A stretch of DNA of 64,000 nucleotides. Origin: Desulfosporosinus sp. I2. Lineage in GTDB: Bacteria > Bacillota > Desulfitobacteriia > Desulfitobacteriales > Desulfitobacteriaceae. The stretch covers positions 25,986 through 89,985 of the forward strand of contig NZ_JYNH01000007.1 of assembly GCF_000960765.1 (NCBI RefSeq), written 5' to 3'. The position numbers and the translations under genes are program-made. Every line of letters starts with the position of its first letter. Position 1 is the first letter of the stretch. Below the pieces are notes generated by a model. That model did not search any database. It was not told where the DNA came from and saw only the letters and a program-made list of their open reading frames with translations. Below are positions 1-7,948 of the stretch, piece after piece.

Positions 1-397
1 CACTTACACCTGGCGCACCCAATTGTGGTAATACAAGAGTTTTGTGAGACACAACCTTTTCTAGTTGCACGATAGCAATACGGTTAAGCAGTTCACTGGT
101 CCCGAATGTGCCCTTTCCTGCGGCACACCATACATTTATTCCCTTAGTGTCAAGAACCAGTATCCATGCGTCCAACCCTGTTAATTCTTTTCTCAAGCTA
201 TCAAAGCTCATTTTGTAATTAGCTGTAACCAAAACAGGGGAAGATTTATCTGGGTTCCCGATACTATAAAGTCCTGGGTCAACCTTATAATTCATTCTAT
301 TAATGCCCCACCTGGCTTTCCAAGAACCTAAAACATCGCGAATAGTCAATTGAGTTGATGTAGGCATAATCTTTATCTCTCTACTAGTAATGTCCAT
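1..397 (-). CDS. hgcA: Mercury-methylation corrinoid protein HgcA (N-terminal part, runs off the window)
   Basis: This frame is open from an ATG at 397 to the window edge, giving about 132 residues. It contains the HgcA cap-helix signature NVWCAAGKGTFGT at residues 88-100, with the cysteine (about residue 91) that ligates the corrinoid cobalt in HgcA. The preceding stretch (PGLYSIGNPD, then PVLVTANYKMSFD) is the conserved HgcA/CFeSP corrinoid fold. The family hands a methyl carbanion to Hg(II) together with the ferredoxin-like HgcB. The membrane-anchor half and any hgcB lie outside the window. The start codon is one base beyond the marR stop and has a GGGAGGGG box inside the marR end, so the two are probably co-transcribed. 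The related CO-dehydrogenase corrinoid subunit lacks this cysteine motif, which is why I prefer HgcA. Confidence 0.9.
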   Translation of the reverse strand, partial: MDITSREIKIMPTSTQLTIRDVLGSWKARWGINRMNYKVDPGLYSIGNPDKSSPVLVTANYKMSFDSLRKELTGLDAWILVLDTKGINVWCAAGKGTFGTSELLNRIAIVQLEKVVSHKTLVLPQLGAPGVS

Positions 398-398
398 A

Positions 399-857
399 TT
401 ACAACCCCTCCCTTTTACAACAATCGCCCTTTCCAAAGGCTTCCAATAATAGTTGCATACTCTCAAGCACTTGCTCTCTTTTTTGTTCTGGGATATGATC
501 GAAGATTTTTTCATAATAAACGTTTCTACTTTCTTCAATCTCATCGAAAAACTTTTGGCCACTTTCGGTAAGAGAAATCGTTATATATCTTCTATCCTGT
601 GGGTCAATCCCTCTATTGACTAAATTATTATTTACAAGATTATTAACGGTTCGGCTCATTGTGCTGTTTTCAAGATTTAATAATTCTGCTAGTTCGTTTA
701 AAGAAATATTATTGGCTCGACCTACTTCGACCAAAGCATGACATTGGGCCATAGTGACACCGCAACAAGTCATCTGAACATCTTCAAGGGCTCCGAGCTT
801 TCTTTCGAGTATTCGAATCAATTCACGTAATTGCTTTGCAGTATTTGCTTCACTCAT
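399..857 (-). CDS. MarR-family transcriptional regulator, cysteine-rich
   Basis: A 152-residue winged-helix regulator. The recognition region NLENSTMSRTVNNLV and the wing RRYITISLTESG are typical of MarR. It carries cysteine clusters unusual for MarR: Cys31-Cys32 and Cys39 in helix 1-2, and Cys146-Cys147 at the C terminus. These could sense a thiophilic metal(loid) or redox state (inference). It lies immediately upstream of hgcA on the same strand and its promoter sits inside a perfect inverted repeat, so it is probably autoregulated and controls hgcA. The ribosome-binding site AGAAGG lies about 7 bases before the ATG. Confidence 0.9.
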   Translation of the reverse strand: MSEANTAKQLRELIRILERKLGALEDVQMTCCGVTMAQCHALVEVGRANNISLNELAELLNLENSTMSRTVNNLVNNNLVNRGIDPQDRRYITISLTESGQKFFDEIEESRNVYYEKIFDHIPEQKREQVLESMQLLLEAFGKGDCCKREGL

Positions 858-884
858 CCTGATACCTTCTCTCCGAACAAATCT

Positions 885-924
885 CTATACAACTATTGTA
901 ACATATAATAGTTGTATAGAGCAA
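885..924 (-). promoter_or_regulatory. marR-hgcA promoter inside a perfect 13-bp inverted repeat
   Basis: Arms CTATACAACTATT (885-897) and AATAGTTGTATAG (907-919) are perfect complements around a 9-base spacer. On the minus strand a -10 TACAAT (895-900) and a -35 TTGCTC (919-924), 18 bases apart, overlap the repeat, so a bound MarR dimer would block RNA polymerase. Operator assignment is inferred from position. Confidence 0.7.
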
Positions 925-1034
925 TAAATAGCAATCAATGCTTATTAACCCGAAACCCGCTTAAGCAAGTTTCAATGTTTTTATCCATTCATAAGATCCC
1001 ACGTTACATCTTTAAACTGTTCATAAATTCAAAG

Positions 1035-1071
1035 AACCCGCCAAACCTTTTACTATACGGTTTGACGGGTT
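1035..1071. other. Stem-loop, possible weak terminator
   Basis: Arms AACCCGCCAAACC (1035-1047) and GGTTTGACGGGTT (1059-1071) pair with one mismatch. There is no clear T-run on either side. It overlaps the end of the small reading frame at 1053-1205, so it may end that transcript. Confidence 0.4.
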
Positions 1072-1205
1072 AGACTGAGTATTCCCTTTAATAGCTGCCT
1101 TAAGCGATTTTTCTTGCGGCTGTAATAATAGATTCCTGCAGGTTTTCTATTAAGTCGCGACTGTATTATTGGGTCCGCAGACCCAGAAATCCCAGTATTA
1201 CTCAT
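1053..1205 (-). CDS. Possible small basic protein, 50 aa
   Basis: A short frame begins with ATG at 1205, preceded by a strong AGGAGATGGAGG box at 4-5 bases. The protein starts MSNTGISGSADP and its middle is rich in Tyr, Lys and Arg (IYYYSRKKNRLRQLLKGI). I do not recognise it. The good ribosome-binding site and the hairpin over its stop codon favour a real gene; its small size and lack of homology knowledge argue caution. Confidence 0.4.
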   Translation of the reverse strand: MSNTGISGSADPIIQSRLNRKPAGIYYYSRKKNRLRQLLKGILSLTRQTV

Positions 1206-1320
1206 TTTGCCTCCATCTCCTAAGAATAATCATTATTCATCAAATATCTATATTCTACACTATATTTCTTGATAAAGTTAAACCAATTTATAGAAATACA
1301 CCCTAATTACCCTACCACTT

Positions 1321-1333
1321 TTAGACATCAGAC
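1321..1333. promoter_or_regulatory. Candidate FadR-family operator upstream of the regulator gene
   Basis: TTAGACATCAGAC recurs almost exactly before the ilvD-like gene (2233-2245). A nearby inverted copy of the core (TTGTCTAG, 1351-1358) could make the second half-site. Shared position upstream of both genes suggests an operator; this is inference. Confidence 0.4.
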
Positions 1334-1401
1334 ATCTTACTTTAATAATGTTGTCTAGTGCCGTATAATGAAATCATACTTTTTATATGGGGGATCGCAC
1401 T

Positions 1402-2088
1402 GTGACAAGAGAAAGAAGAAGTCTGGCCGAAAATGTAGCAGACAATATTCTTGCAATGATAACAATCGATAAAAAGTTCGCAATAGGAGATAAGCTCCCC
1501 AATGAGAACGAACTTTCTGCAAATTTGCAGGTAAGCCGCACCACATTACGAGAAGCCATTCGTATTTTAGTCGTTCATGATGTTTTGGAAATTCAACGTG
1601 GAAAAGGAACTTATGTGAAGCATAATCCTGAGCTAAACGAGAGGTCTGGCTTGAACGAGCTTTCAACGTTTCAACTGGACGTGAAAGATTTATATGAAAT
1701 GCGTCTAATTTTTGAGCCGCAATCAGCCTATTATGCTGCAAAACGAGCTACAGATAAAGAACTTGAGCGTATTCTTTACTATGGAAGGTTAGAAGAAGAA
1801 AAGATTCTAAAGAAGGAAGATCGAACCGAGGTTGAACAAGCATTTCATAAATCAATCGCCAAGGCAACTCATAACGAGTTTATGAATCGGCTAATGCCTA
1901 TCCTTTATCAGGCCATTGATAAGGGAGTCCATTTATCAGATACAAATGAAGAAATGGTGCAGAATACCTTAAATGACCATCGGATGATCATGGAGTTTTT
2001 ATCAAAACGGGATGCTGAAGGGGCGAAAACCGCTATGATGCTGCATATCATTCATGCAATGAGGGGCTTTGGTATCAAGGAAGAATAA
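1402..2088 (+). CDS. GntR/FadR-subfamily transcriptional regulator
   Basis: About 228 residues. The N-terminal winged helix has the GntR signature (NELSANLQVSRTTLREAIRIL, shown here only as the core SRTTLREAIRIL), followed by GKGTYV. The C-terminal half is an all-helical FCD ligand domain with spaced Asp/His residues (AFHKSIAKATHNEF). I chose the GTG at 1402, because GGGGGAT lies 6-7 bases upstream; the ATG at 1387 has no ribosome-binding site. It precedes the dehydratase gene in the same direction and probably controls it, since both promoters share the TTAGACATCA motif. Confidence 0.88.
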   Translation: MTRERRSLAENVADNILAMITIDKKFAIGDKLPNENELSANLQVSRTTLREAIRILVVHDVLEIQRGKGTYVKHNPELNERSGLNELSTFQLDVKDLYEMRLIFEPQSAYYAAKRATDKELERILYYGRLEEEKILKKEDRTEVEQAFHKSIAKATHNEFMNRLMPILYQAIDKGVHLSDTNEEMVQNTLNDHRMIMEFLSKRDAEGAKTAMMLHIIHAMRGFGIKEE

Positions 2089-2157
2089 ACGTAATCGAGC
2101 TGGTTGAAGAGCTATAAAAAGACTTTAATACCGCTTTATATAGCTTTGAGGTATAAC

Positions 2158-2212
2158 TTTGTAGTTTGTAGTTTGTAGTTTGTAGTTTGTAGATGTATTT
2201 GTATTTGTATTT
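2158..2212. repeat. Short tandem repeats TTTGTAG x5 then GTATTT x3
   Basis: Five head-to-tail copies of TTTGTAG occupy 2158-2192 and three GTATTT units follow to 2212. They lie between the FadR-type regulator and the dehydratase gene. Slippage-prone; no function evident. Confidence 0.85.
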
Positions 2213-2232
2213 GTGTAATTTTATCATGGACA

Positions 2233-2245
2233 TTAGACATCATAC
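2233..2245. promoter_or_regulatory. Candidate FadR-family operator upstream of ilvD-like gene
   Basis: TTAGACATCATAC matches 1321-1333 at 12 of 13 positions. It overlaps a possible -10 (TACAAT, 2243-2248). The downstream gene has an AGAGGTG box about 8 bases before its ATG. Confidence 0.4.
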
Positions 2246-2292
2246 AATTTATAATGAATAATACAACTATATTATAAAGAGGTGTTTGTATA

Positions 2293-3951
2293 ATGAATAG
2301 TGATGCAGTAACCAAAAGCGCGCCTCAACGCGCTTTGCTTCATGCCCTGGGGTTGACAAATGAGGAAATTGAAAGGCCCTTAATCGGAATTGTCAGCTCC
2401 AAAAATGATATCGTTCCCGGACATATGAATCTGGATAAAATTGAGGAGGCTGTAAAGCTGGGTGTGGCCATGGCCGGAGGAACTCCTCTTGTCTTCCCCG
2501 CGATTGCAGTATGTGACGGTCTTGCAATGGGACATCAGGGAATGAAGTATTCACTTGTTACGAGAGAATTGGTGGCAGACTCTACCGAAGCGATGACGCT
2601 AGCCCATGCCTTTGACGCCCTAGTCATGATTCCGAACTGTGATAAGAACGTTCCCGGATTGTTAATGGCCGCAGCGCGGTTGAATATTCCAACCATTTTT
2701 GTCAGCGGCGGGCCGATGCTTGCAGGAAAAGTGGATGGGCAGAAAATCAGCTTTAGCAGTGTTTCAGAAGCAGCCAACTCATTCAAGGCAGGAAAAATGA
2801 CAAAGGAAAAATTACTGGAATTTGAAAACAAAGCCTGCCCAACCTGCGGTTCCTGTTCAGGCATGTATACTGCCAATAGCATGAACTGCCTGACAGAGGT
2901 GTTAGGAATGGGGTTGCAAGGCAATGGTACGATCCCTGCAGTTTATTCAGACCGGATTCAGCTTGCAAAACACACGGGTATGCAGATCATGGAGCTGCTA
3001 AAAAGGGATATTCGGCCGAGGGATATCATGACCCTGGAAGCCTTCCAAAATGCTTTGACTCTCGATATGGCCTTGGGGTGTAGCACCAACAGCATGCTCC
3101 ATCTACCGGCAATTGCCCACGAATGCTACCTTGAATTAAATCTTGATATCGCCAATGAAATTAGTGACAAGACACCGAATCTCTGCCATCTCGCGCCTAC
3201 CGGACATACTTACATTGAAGAGCTCAATGAAGCTGGCGGCATCTATGCGGTGATGAATGAAGTAAATAAATTAGGCTTGCTCAAGACAGACTTGATGACC
3301 TGCACAGGCAAAACCGTTGGGGAAAACATCGCTGGCTGTATTAATAAGAATACGGATATAATTAGGCCTGTCGAAAACCCGTATAGTAAAACTGGTGGAA
3401 TTGCTGTATTAAAAGGAAATCTGGCTCCCGATTCCTGTGTCGTCAAGCGTTCCGCAGTAACACCTGAAATGCTCAAACATGAAGGTCCTGCAAAAGTATT
3501 TGACTGCGAAGAAGATGCCATGGAAGCAATTAATTCTGGCAAAATTATAGCAGGAGATGTTGTAGTGATTCGATACGAAGGTCCGAAGGGGGGCCCAGGC
3601 ATGAGGGAAATGTTAAATCCTACTTCAGCCATTATGGGACGCGGACTTGGAGAAAGCGTCGCCCTGATTACCGATGGGCGATTTAGTGGTGCCACTCGAG
3701 GTGCAGCAATCGGCCATGTTTCTCCTGAGGCAGCTATTGGAGGTAATATTGCTTTGATAGAGGAAGGTGACATCATCCAAATTGACATTATGGCCAATGA
3801 AATTAACTTTATTATAAGTGATACAGAACTAGAAAAACGCAGAGCAAATTGGAAACCAAGAAAGCCTAAAATTATAACAGGCTACCTTTCCAGATATGCT
3901 GCCATGGTCACATCGGGAAACAGAGGCGCAATTTTAGAAATTCATAAGTAA
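2293..3951 (+). CDS. ilvD: Dihydroxy-acid dehydratase (IlvD/Edd family)
   Basis: At 552 residues it has the normal length for IlvD, which dehydrates 2,3-dihydroxy acids to 2-keto acids in valine/isoleucine synthesis using an Fe-S cluster and Mg2+. Visible family motifs include the CDKNVPG cluster-binding region (near residue 115), [19 protein letters not shown] (near 180) and the GRFSG and GHVSPEA motifs near the C terminus. It is monocistronic, between a FadR-type regulator and a terminator, rather than in an ilv-leu operon. That setting leaves open a sugar-acid dehydratase role, but the sequence looks like true IlvD. Confidence 0.88.
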   Translation: MNSDAVTKSAPQRALLHALGLTNEEIERPLIGIVSSKNDIVPGHMNLDKIEEAVKLGVAMAGGTPLVFPAIAVCDGLAMGHQGMKYSLVTRELVADSTEAMTLAHAFDALVMIPNCDKNVPGLLMAAARLNIPTIFVSGGPMLAGKVDGQKISFSSVSEAANSFKAGKMTKEKLLEFENKACPTCGSCSGMYTANSMNCLTEVLGMGLQGNGTIPAVYSDRIQLAKHTGMQIMELLKRDIRPRDIMTLEAFQNALTLDMALGCSTNSMLHLPAIAHECYLELNLDIANEISDKTPNLCHLAPTGHTYIEELNEAGGIYAVMNEVNKLGLLKTDLMTCTGKTVGENIAGCINKNTDIIRPVENPYSKTGGIAVLKGNLAPDSCVVKRSAVTPEMLKHEGPAKVFDCEEDAMEAINSGKIIAGDVVVIRYEGPKGGPGMREMLNPTSAIMGRGLGESVALITDGRFSGATRGAAIGHVSPEAAIGGNIALIEEGDIIQIDIMANEINFIISDTELEKRRANWKPRKPKIITGYLSRYAAMVTSGNRGAILEIHK

Positions 3952-3959
3952 TAGCTCAA

Positions 3960-4012
3960 AATCAACCAACTTAAACTGCTTTAAGCAACTTAAGTTGGTT
4001 GATTCCTTTTTA
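3960..4012. terminator. Bidirectional rho-independent terminator
   Basis: Perfect 15-bp arms (3960-3974 and 3990-4004) with a T-rich tail CCTTTTTATTT follow ilvD; the converging DUF421 gene ends at 4010. Confidence 0.85.
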
Positions 4013-4753
4013 TTTACTATCCACAGAGGTATTACCTTTACTAGAATGATTGTCGTGCAGGGAGTAGACACGCACGTTCTCGTTTTCGTCAATGGTCGCT
4101 AATATCACATCGCGAATTTCTGCATAAGTAGGTGCTATTATTTTTTTAAGCCATATAGGGTCTTTTCCGATTTCTCTAAGGAGCGATATATCGATTTTTC
4201 CTTCAACGATGATCGGCCTTGTGAGGTTAAACGGAGGGGTCTCAAGCTTCATATCTGCGGGAGTAAGCGGTTGGTATTGGGGGTTCATGAAAATGGATAT
4301 ATTTCCACCCGGTTCCCATAATGCGAGGGATACTTTTTGTATATCCTCCACTTTTTCTTTTCGAAGCTCAGAAAATAAATACTCAATAGAAATTCTTGCA
4401 ATCGATAGGTTGTGAAATTGGATTTGTCCATTCTTAATGAGCTTAATTGGTGGCGGATCGAGAAATCGTCTAAATATCGGCCATTTCAGGCTTAGCCATG
4501 TCGCTAAAACATATAACAAAATGAGAACAAGGGTGGTGGTCATAGAGCCTTTTAATCCCAATTTCTCATCTGAAAGCGGATGCGCTAAAATATTGCCGAG
4601 AGTCAGAGCAATAATGAAATCGAGAAACCGTAATTGAGAAATAGAGCGTTGTCCCATCAGTTTGGTTGCAAGGAGTAAAAAAACAAAGCTAACAATACTT
4701 CTTAATATCCATTCGACAGTTGTTAACGTTTCTTGACTTTTGAAGAAATCCAA
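4010..4753 (-). CDS. DUF421 (YetF-like) membrane protein
   Basis: A 247-residue protein. The N terminus has about three hydrophobic segments (residues 15-35, 40-58, 70-92) including MGQRSISQLRFLDFIIALTLG, typical of YetF/YdfS/YrbG. The soluble C-terminal half holds the DUF421 fold (PIKLIKNGQI; LALWEPGGNISIFMNPQYQ). B. subtilis relatives are sporulation- or stress-associated membrane proteins of unknown biochemistry. A detached DUF421 C-terminus lies just downstream at 5184-5344, hinting at a former tandem pair. Confidence 0.85.
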   Translation of the reverse strand: MDFFKSQETLTTVEWILRSIVSFVFLLLATKLMGQRSISQLRFLDFIIALTLGNILAHPLSDEKLGLKGSMTTTLVLILLYVLATWLSLKWPIFRRFLDPPPIKLIKNGQIQFHNLSIARISIEYLFSELRKEKVEDIQKVSLALWEPGGNISIFMNPQYQPLTPADMKLETPPFNLTRPIIVEGKIDISLLREIGKDPIWLKKIIAPTYAEIRDVILATIDENENVRVYSLHDNHSSKGNTSVDSK

Positions 4754-4872
4754 TTAATTCACATCCCATAAAATCCAATTCAAAATAAGCCCCCCCCCAA
4801 ATATTGGCATCGGAAACATATTCATTAATAATTCTTTACTAGCAAGGGGATTCTTATTTTATTCATAATAAG

Positions 4873-5052
4873 CTAGTTCTGCTTGCTCTTCCTTGATGAC
4901 TGTCTGAGTAAGTCTTTTGCTGCAATAACTTTGGGTCTTAAGGTCATGCTCCACCAGGGGGCACGAATCCAGGCATCCTGTCCATCATGGTTTATGGCTC
5001 TAGTGACGCATCCCCCAATGGAATTATTAACAAGTTTTCTTATTATATCCAA
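4873..5052 (-). pseudogene. Possible gene remnant or 59-aa unknown protein
   Basis: The minus strand between 5052 (TTG) and 4873 encodes an uninterrupted stretch containing NSIGGCVTRAINHDGQDAW and APWWSMTLRPKVIAAKDLL, which looks protein-like in composition. An in-frame stop lies just upstream and there is no good ribosome-binding site. I do not recognise the family; it may be a decayed gene end. Confidence 0.25.
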
Positions 5053-5115
5053 TTAGTAATATCTTAAGTAGTATTCATAGATAACGCACATTCCCACTTT
5101 TGATCTATAAAAAAG

Positions 5116-5156
5116 CATCCTCCCTCCACTTTGACAGTGAAAGGAGGACACTTTTT
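5116..5156. terminator. Terminator-like hairpin
   Basis: TCCTCC (5118-5123) pairs with GGAGGA (5143-5148) and inner bases also pair, followed by CACTTTTTAG on the plus strand. No plus-strand gene precedes it, so it may be a relic. Confidence 0.5.
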
Positions 5157-5183
5157 AGTTGTTGTAACCACTTAAACTAATCA

Positions 5184-5344
5184 TTATGTATTCTTATTTA
5201 TGGTCTTGTGTGCTTTTCGCCTTTTCACACTCTTATGGTTATAATTGTCTGACAGTACACTAATATTTCCATCCACCTCTAATACCGTTAAATTTACATC
5301 CGTTATCTCTGTTACGCCATGTTCTCTAACCGCTTCTTCTATTG
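5184..5344 (-). pseudogene. Detached C-terminus of a DUF421 protein
   Basis: Reading minus from about 5344, the sequence encodes IEEAVREHGVTEITDV followed by LTVLEVDGNISVLSDN and a basic tail, ending at a TAA at 5184-5186. This is the conserved DUF421 C-terminal pattern (EAxREHGVxDIxDVxLAVLEVDGSISV). It is in a different frame from the phosphatase gene that abuts it and has no start codon, so it is the 3' end of a gene whose front has been lost. Confidence 0.6.
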
Positions 5345-5947
5345 CTTAAAACCTTCTTTGTGATTTTCCCTGTTTATCCCAGAAATACGCTTCAATAAAG
5401 ACTTTTCTACTTTAGAATATAAGCCCCTTATTTTTCCGCATAATAAACGCCTGTAAGTGAAGTTTACTACCAACACGATCAAGTAGCTTCCAAGCACATC
5501 CATTGGATAATGAACACCGACATAGACTCTTGAGACACCTACGAGCAAAGATAAGATAATCAATATTGCCCCCAAAAATTTATAGTTGTTCTTAATCCCC
5601 AACGCTATACTCATCGTTCCTAAAGAATGATCACTAGGGAAAGAAGCATCTGGAGCATGGGGTGTTAGTAAATTAACATGATCAGTGACAAAAGGTCTCG
5701 GTTCATAATAAAATATGCCGATTACAAAGCCTAACAATAAACTCATCACTGTTATGGCCAATGCATCGACTGCTGCATATCTAAACATGTTATCCTTACG
5801 ATAAACTCCATAAAGATAGAGCGCTGTAAGTGCAGCTACAAAAAAAAGTGGACTATAGTTTGAAAACACAATCATGATCTCGTCAAGCGTTCCATTCACA
5901 TGGGCAACCCCGTTAATTGCCTTAAATACAGGTACATTCATAAACAT
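5339..5947 (-). CDS. PAP2-family phosphatase, BcrC-like undecaprenyl diphosphatase
   Basis: A 202-residue membrane protein with about five to six hydrophobic segments. The three PAP2 motifs are present: PRPFV (near residue 83), SFPSDHS (near 103) and SRVYVGVHYPMDVLG (near 140), with both catalytic histidines. The PSDH form and size fit BcrC/YwoA enzymes, which dephosphorylate undecaprenyl pyrophosphate at the outer membrane face during wall synthesis. It is one of three PAP2-type genes on this strand within 4.6 kb, close to an ECF sigma operon, which suggests a role in envelope stress or bacitracin-type resistance (inference). Confidence 0.85.
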   Translation of the reverse strand: MFMNVPVFKAINGVAHVNGTLDEIMIVFSNYSPLFFVAALTALYLYGVYRKDNMFRYAAVDALAITVMSLLLGFVIGIFYYEPRPFVTDHVNLLTPHAPDASFPSDHSLGTMSIALGIKNNYKFLGAILIILSLLVGVSRVYVGVHYPMDVLGSYLIVLVVNFTYRRLLCGKIRGLYSKVEKSLLKRISGINRENHKEGFKQ

Positions 5948-5997
5948 TTATCCATCGGCCCCTTTTAATTATTTCTGGTCACCTCTATTACACGTCA

Positions 5998-6033
5998 AAA
6001 AAAGAGTCAGGTTGCAAAACTTAACTCTTTTTT
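5998..6033 (-). terminator. Terminator after the second PAP2 gene
   Basis: AAAAAAGAGT (5998-6007) pairs perfectly with ACTCTTTTTT (6024-6033), giving a U-tract in either direction. It follows the stop of the gene at 6065-6634. Confidence 0.75.
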
Positions 6034-6064
6034 CTCTATATCTTTATGAATTTTTACTTCAACC

Positions 6065-6634
6065 TTATATACTAATACGTCCTTTGCCCTCTTCTTTATG
6101 AATAGACTTTTGACTTCTAAGCTCAAAGAAATACAACACGATTTTGGAACAAATAAGACCTTCGATAATCCCTCCAACTATATCTGAAGGATAATGGACA
6201 AATAGGTACATCCTTGAAACAGTAATCAACAAAGCCAAAGTGATCACAAAGCCTTTGTATTTCTTTACCATTTTCACAAGTATTCCTGCCGCTGCAAATG
6301 CGGAGGCAGTATGTCCTGATGGAAAGGAGAAGGATAAAGGCTTTGATATGAGAAGTTGAACCGCAGGATCAGCCATAAAGGGTCTTGGTCTCTGTATGAG
6401 ATTCTTTAATAATCCCTCACCCAAAATAGAACTTAATACTAAAGCACAAATGGTCATGAATCCCACTTTTCTATATTTGGGGGTAATCAATAGACCTATG
6501 GCAATTATAATCCAAATCAATCCCATATCTCCCAATGAAGTTAGGATAATCATCAACTTATCGAGAAAAGGATTATGAAAATAGTTATTAATGAAATTTA
6601 AAACTAACCAATCCAAATTTTGTATAACAGTCAT
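6065..6634 (-). CDS. PAP2-family lipid phosphatase (PgpB-like)
   Basis: A 189-residue protein with five or six predicted membrane segments and a complete PAP2 active site: QRPRPFMAD, SFPSGHTASAF and SRMYLFVHYPSDIVGG. Such enzymes hydrolyse lipid (pyro)phosphates such as undecaprenyl pyrophosphate or phosphatidylglycerophosphate. Its PSGH form differs from the PSDH of the neighbour, so the two are divergent paralogues rather than a recent duplication. The basic tail (SQKSIHKEEGKGR) is cytoplasmic by the positive-inside rule. Confidence 0.85.
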   Translation of the reverse strand: MTVIQNLDWLVLNFINNYFHNPFLDKLMIILTSLGDMGLIWIIIAIGLLITPKYRKVGFMTICALVLSSILGEGLLKNLIQRPRPFMADPAVQLLISKPLSFSFPSGHTASAFAAAGILVKMVKKYKGFVITLALLITVSRMYLFVHYPSDIVGGIIEGLICSKIVLYFFELRSQKSIHKEEGKGRISI

Positions 6635-6716
6635 GCTTTTTCTCCATACTTCAGTATAATCGCGTTCAAATACTTGTCAAGATGAAGTAACACATCGATG
6701 CCGTGCTTTATAAAAT

Positions 6717-7664
6717 TCACTTTTCATTGCCTCCTAAAAATCGGTCAACCTTGCTCCCACATCGACTGCAGTAATTATCCTCTTTACTGATCATCGCCTT
6801 GCAATGATCACAGGATTCCTTAATCTCGGTTCCACAATGACTGCAGAAAGCGTTGAACCTACTCTGCAAAGCTCCGCACTTGTAACAGGTTCGGTTATTT
6901 TGTTTATAAATCAGATAAACAATGAACCCAACTAAATTCGTAATTAAAATCAGTAATCCCCATAAAGAGGCATTCAACTTCCTTCTACCCGCATTTTTGT
7001 AGACCCAAAGAGCTAACCCAATCCAGTAGATTGCCATGATCAATCCTAATAACGCCCCTGTAATTTCAAGGAGCCTTTCCGCATAAGGTATGGGATTTGC
7101 CGTCCTGATCATAAGGACTTTGCTTTGGGTGCTTCTGTCCATTAAGTAGTTAAGTAAATAGACCTTTTTCGAGTTAAAATCCGTTTCGTAAGTCAATTCA
7201 TCCTCAATAGCCTGCCACGCCTGTTGATCATTTGGTATATAATCTTTGTTCAGAATCATGTTTTCTTCTTTTACAACCTTATAAAGCTGATCAGGATTAG
7301 AACTGTCCTGGAGGTATCCACTGCCTACTCCATACGGAATCAATTGCAGTCTTGTCTTGTCGCTGATAAGGTTGTTATTGGTTTTAAAAACAATCGTGTT
7401 ATTCTTATCTAATACCACAACATTATTGATGTCCTTTGAGTCCGAGGCTAGCTTCTGTAGTTGGGTTCTTAACCTATCTGTCACACCCTCTTTTACAAAA
7501 GTATCGGAAACCCTTTGATAGTCTATTGCCATGGAAATTTTGTCACGTGATACATACGCTATGCTCAATAGGCAAAGTAGCAAAAGTATCCCCGAAATGA
7601 CGATATAAGCTAAAGTTGCCTTTTTAAAGTTCAGCTTACGGATCAACTCCTCCAGCCTATTCAT
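6717..7664 (-). CDS. Membrane protein with extracytoplasmic domain and double zinc ribbon
   Basis: A 315-residue protein. One membrane segment near residues 17-38 is followed by an extracytoplasmic domain (about 40-190), then two more segments (about 197-250), and a cytoplasmic C-terminus with two CxxC zinc ribbons (CYKCG...CSHCG and CDHCK...CSRCG). Its start overlaps the stop of the 95-aa gene by 4 bases, so it belongs to the sigma-factor operon. The layout (outside sensor, inside zinc domain) fits a signal-transducing partner of the ECF sigma, possibly part of its anti-sigma complex. This role is inferred from context only. Confidence 0.75.
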   Translation of the reverse strand: MNRLEELIRKLNFKKATLAYIVISGILLLLCLLSIAYVSRDKISMAIDYQRVSDTFVKEGVTDRLRTQLQKLASDSKDINNVVVLDKNNTIVFKTNNNLISDKTRLQLIPYGVGSGYLQDSSNPDQLYKVVKEENMILNKDYIPNDQQAWQAIEDELTYETDFNSKKVYLLNYLMDRSTQSKVLMIRTANPIPYAERLLEITGALLGLIMAIYWIGLALWVYKNAGRRKLNASLWGLLILITNLVGFIVYLIYKQNNRTCYKCGALQSRFNAFCSHCGTEIKESCDHCKAMISKEDNYCSRCGSKVDRFLGGNEK

Positions 7665-7948
7665 TGAGATATACCCCCTCTATTGAAATTAAGCACGAAA
7701 GGTGTTAAAAGAGATAATGCCAAACCCTGATAAATCAAAAAGATCCACAAGAAATTTAAGTTAAAGACCTTAAAGAATGCTTGTAACAAGAAAGAAAAAA
7801 GTATAAAGGAACAGCTTGAAAAGAATATCTTCTGTAAATTTGCTTCCTTCTGTTTTTCTTTAAGCTGCATACACTTTAAATCAAGCTCCTTGTCTAAGGA
7901 TGCTAATAAAACGGCTGTCGCCCGTTGTTCAATCTCTTTCATATTCAT
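7661..7948 (-). CDS. Small two-TM protein, candidate anti-sigma factor
   Basis: A 95-residue protein with a charged cytoplasmic N-terminus (residues 1-40, rich in Glu and Lys) and two hydrophobic segments (about 43-60 and 66-86). It overlaps both neighbours by 4 bases (ATGA type), directly downstream of the ECF sigma gene. Size, topology and position resemble the YxlC-type anti-sigma of B. subtilis SigY. I see no zinc-binding anti-sigma motif, so the assignment rests on context. Confidence 0.6.
   Translation of the reverse strand: MNMKEIEQRATAVLLASLDKELDLKCMQLKEKQKEANLQKIFFSSCSFILFSFLLQAFFKVFNLNFLWIFLIYQGLALSLLTPFVLNFNRGGISQ

Noticed and set aside
1387..1401. ATG at 1387 as the start of the FadR-type regulator.
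   Set aside because: The GGGGGAT box fits the GTG at 1402, and no ribosome-binding site precedes 1387.
5998..6033. Promoter or riboswitch in the gap between the two PAP2 genes.
   Set aside because: The only structure is a simple terminator hairpin.
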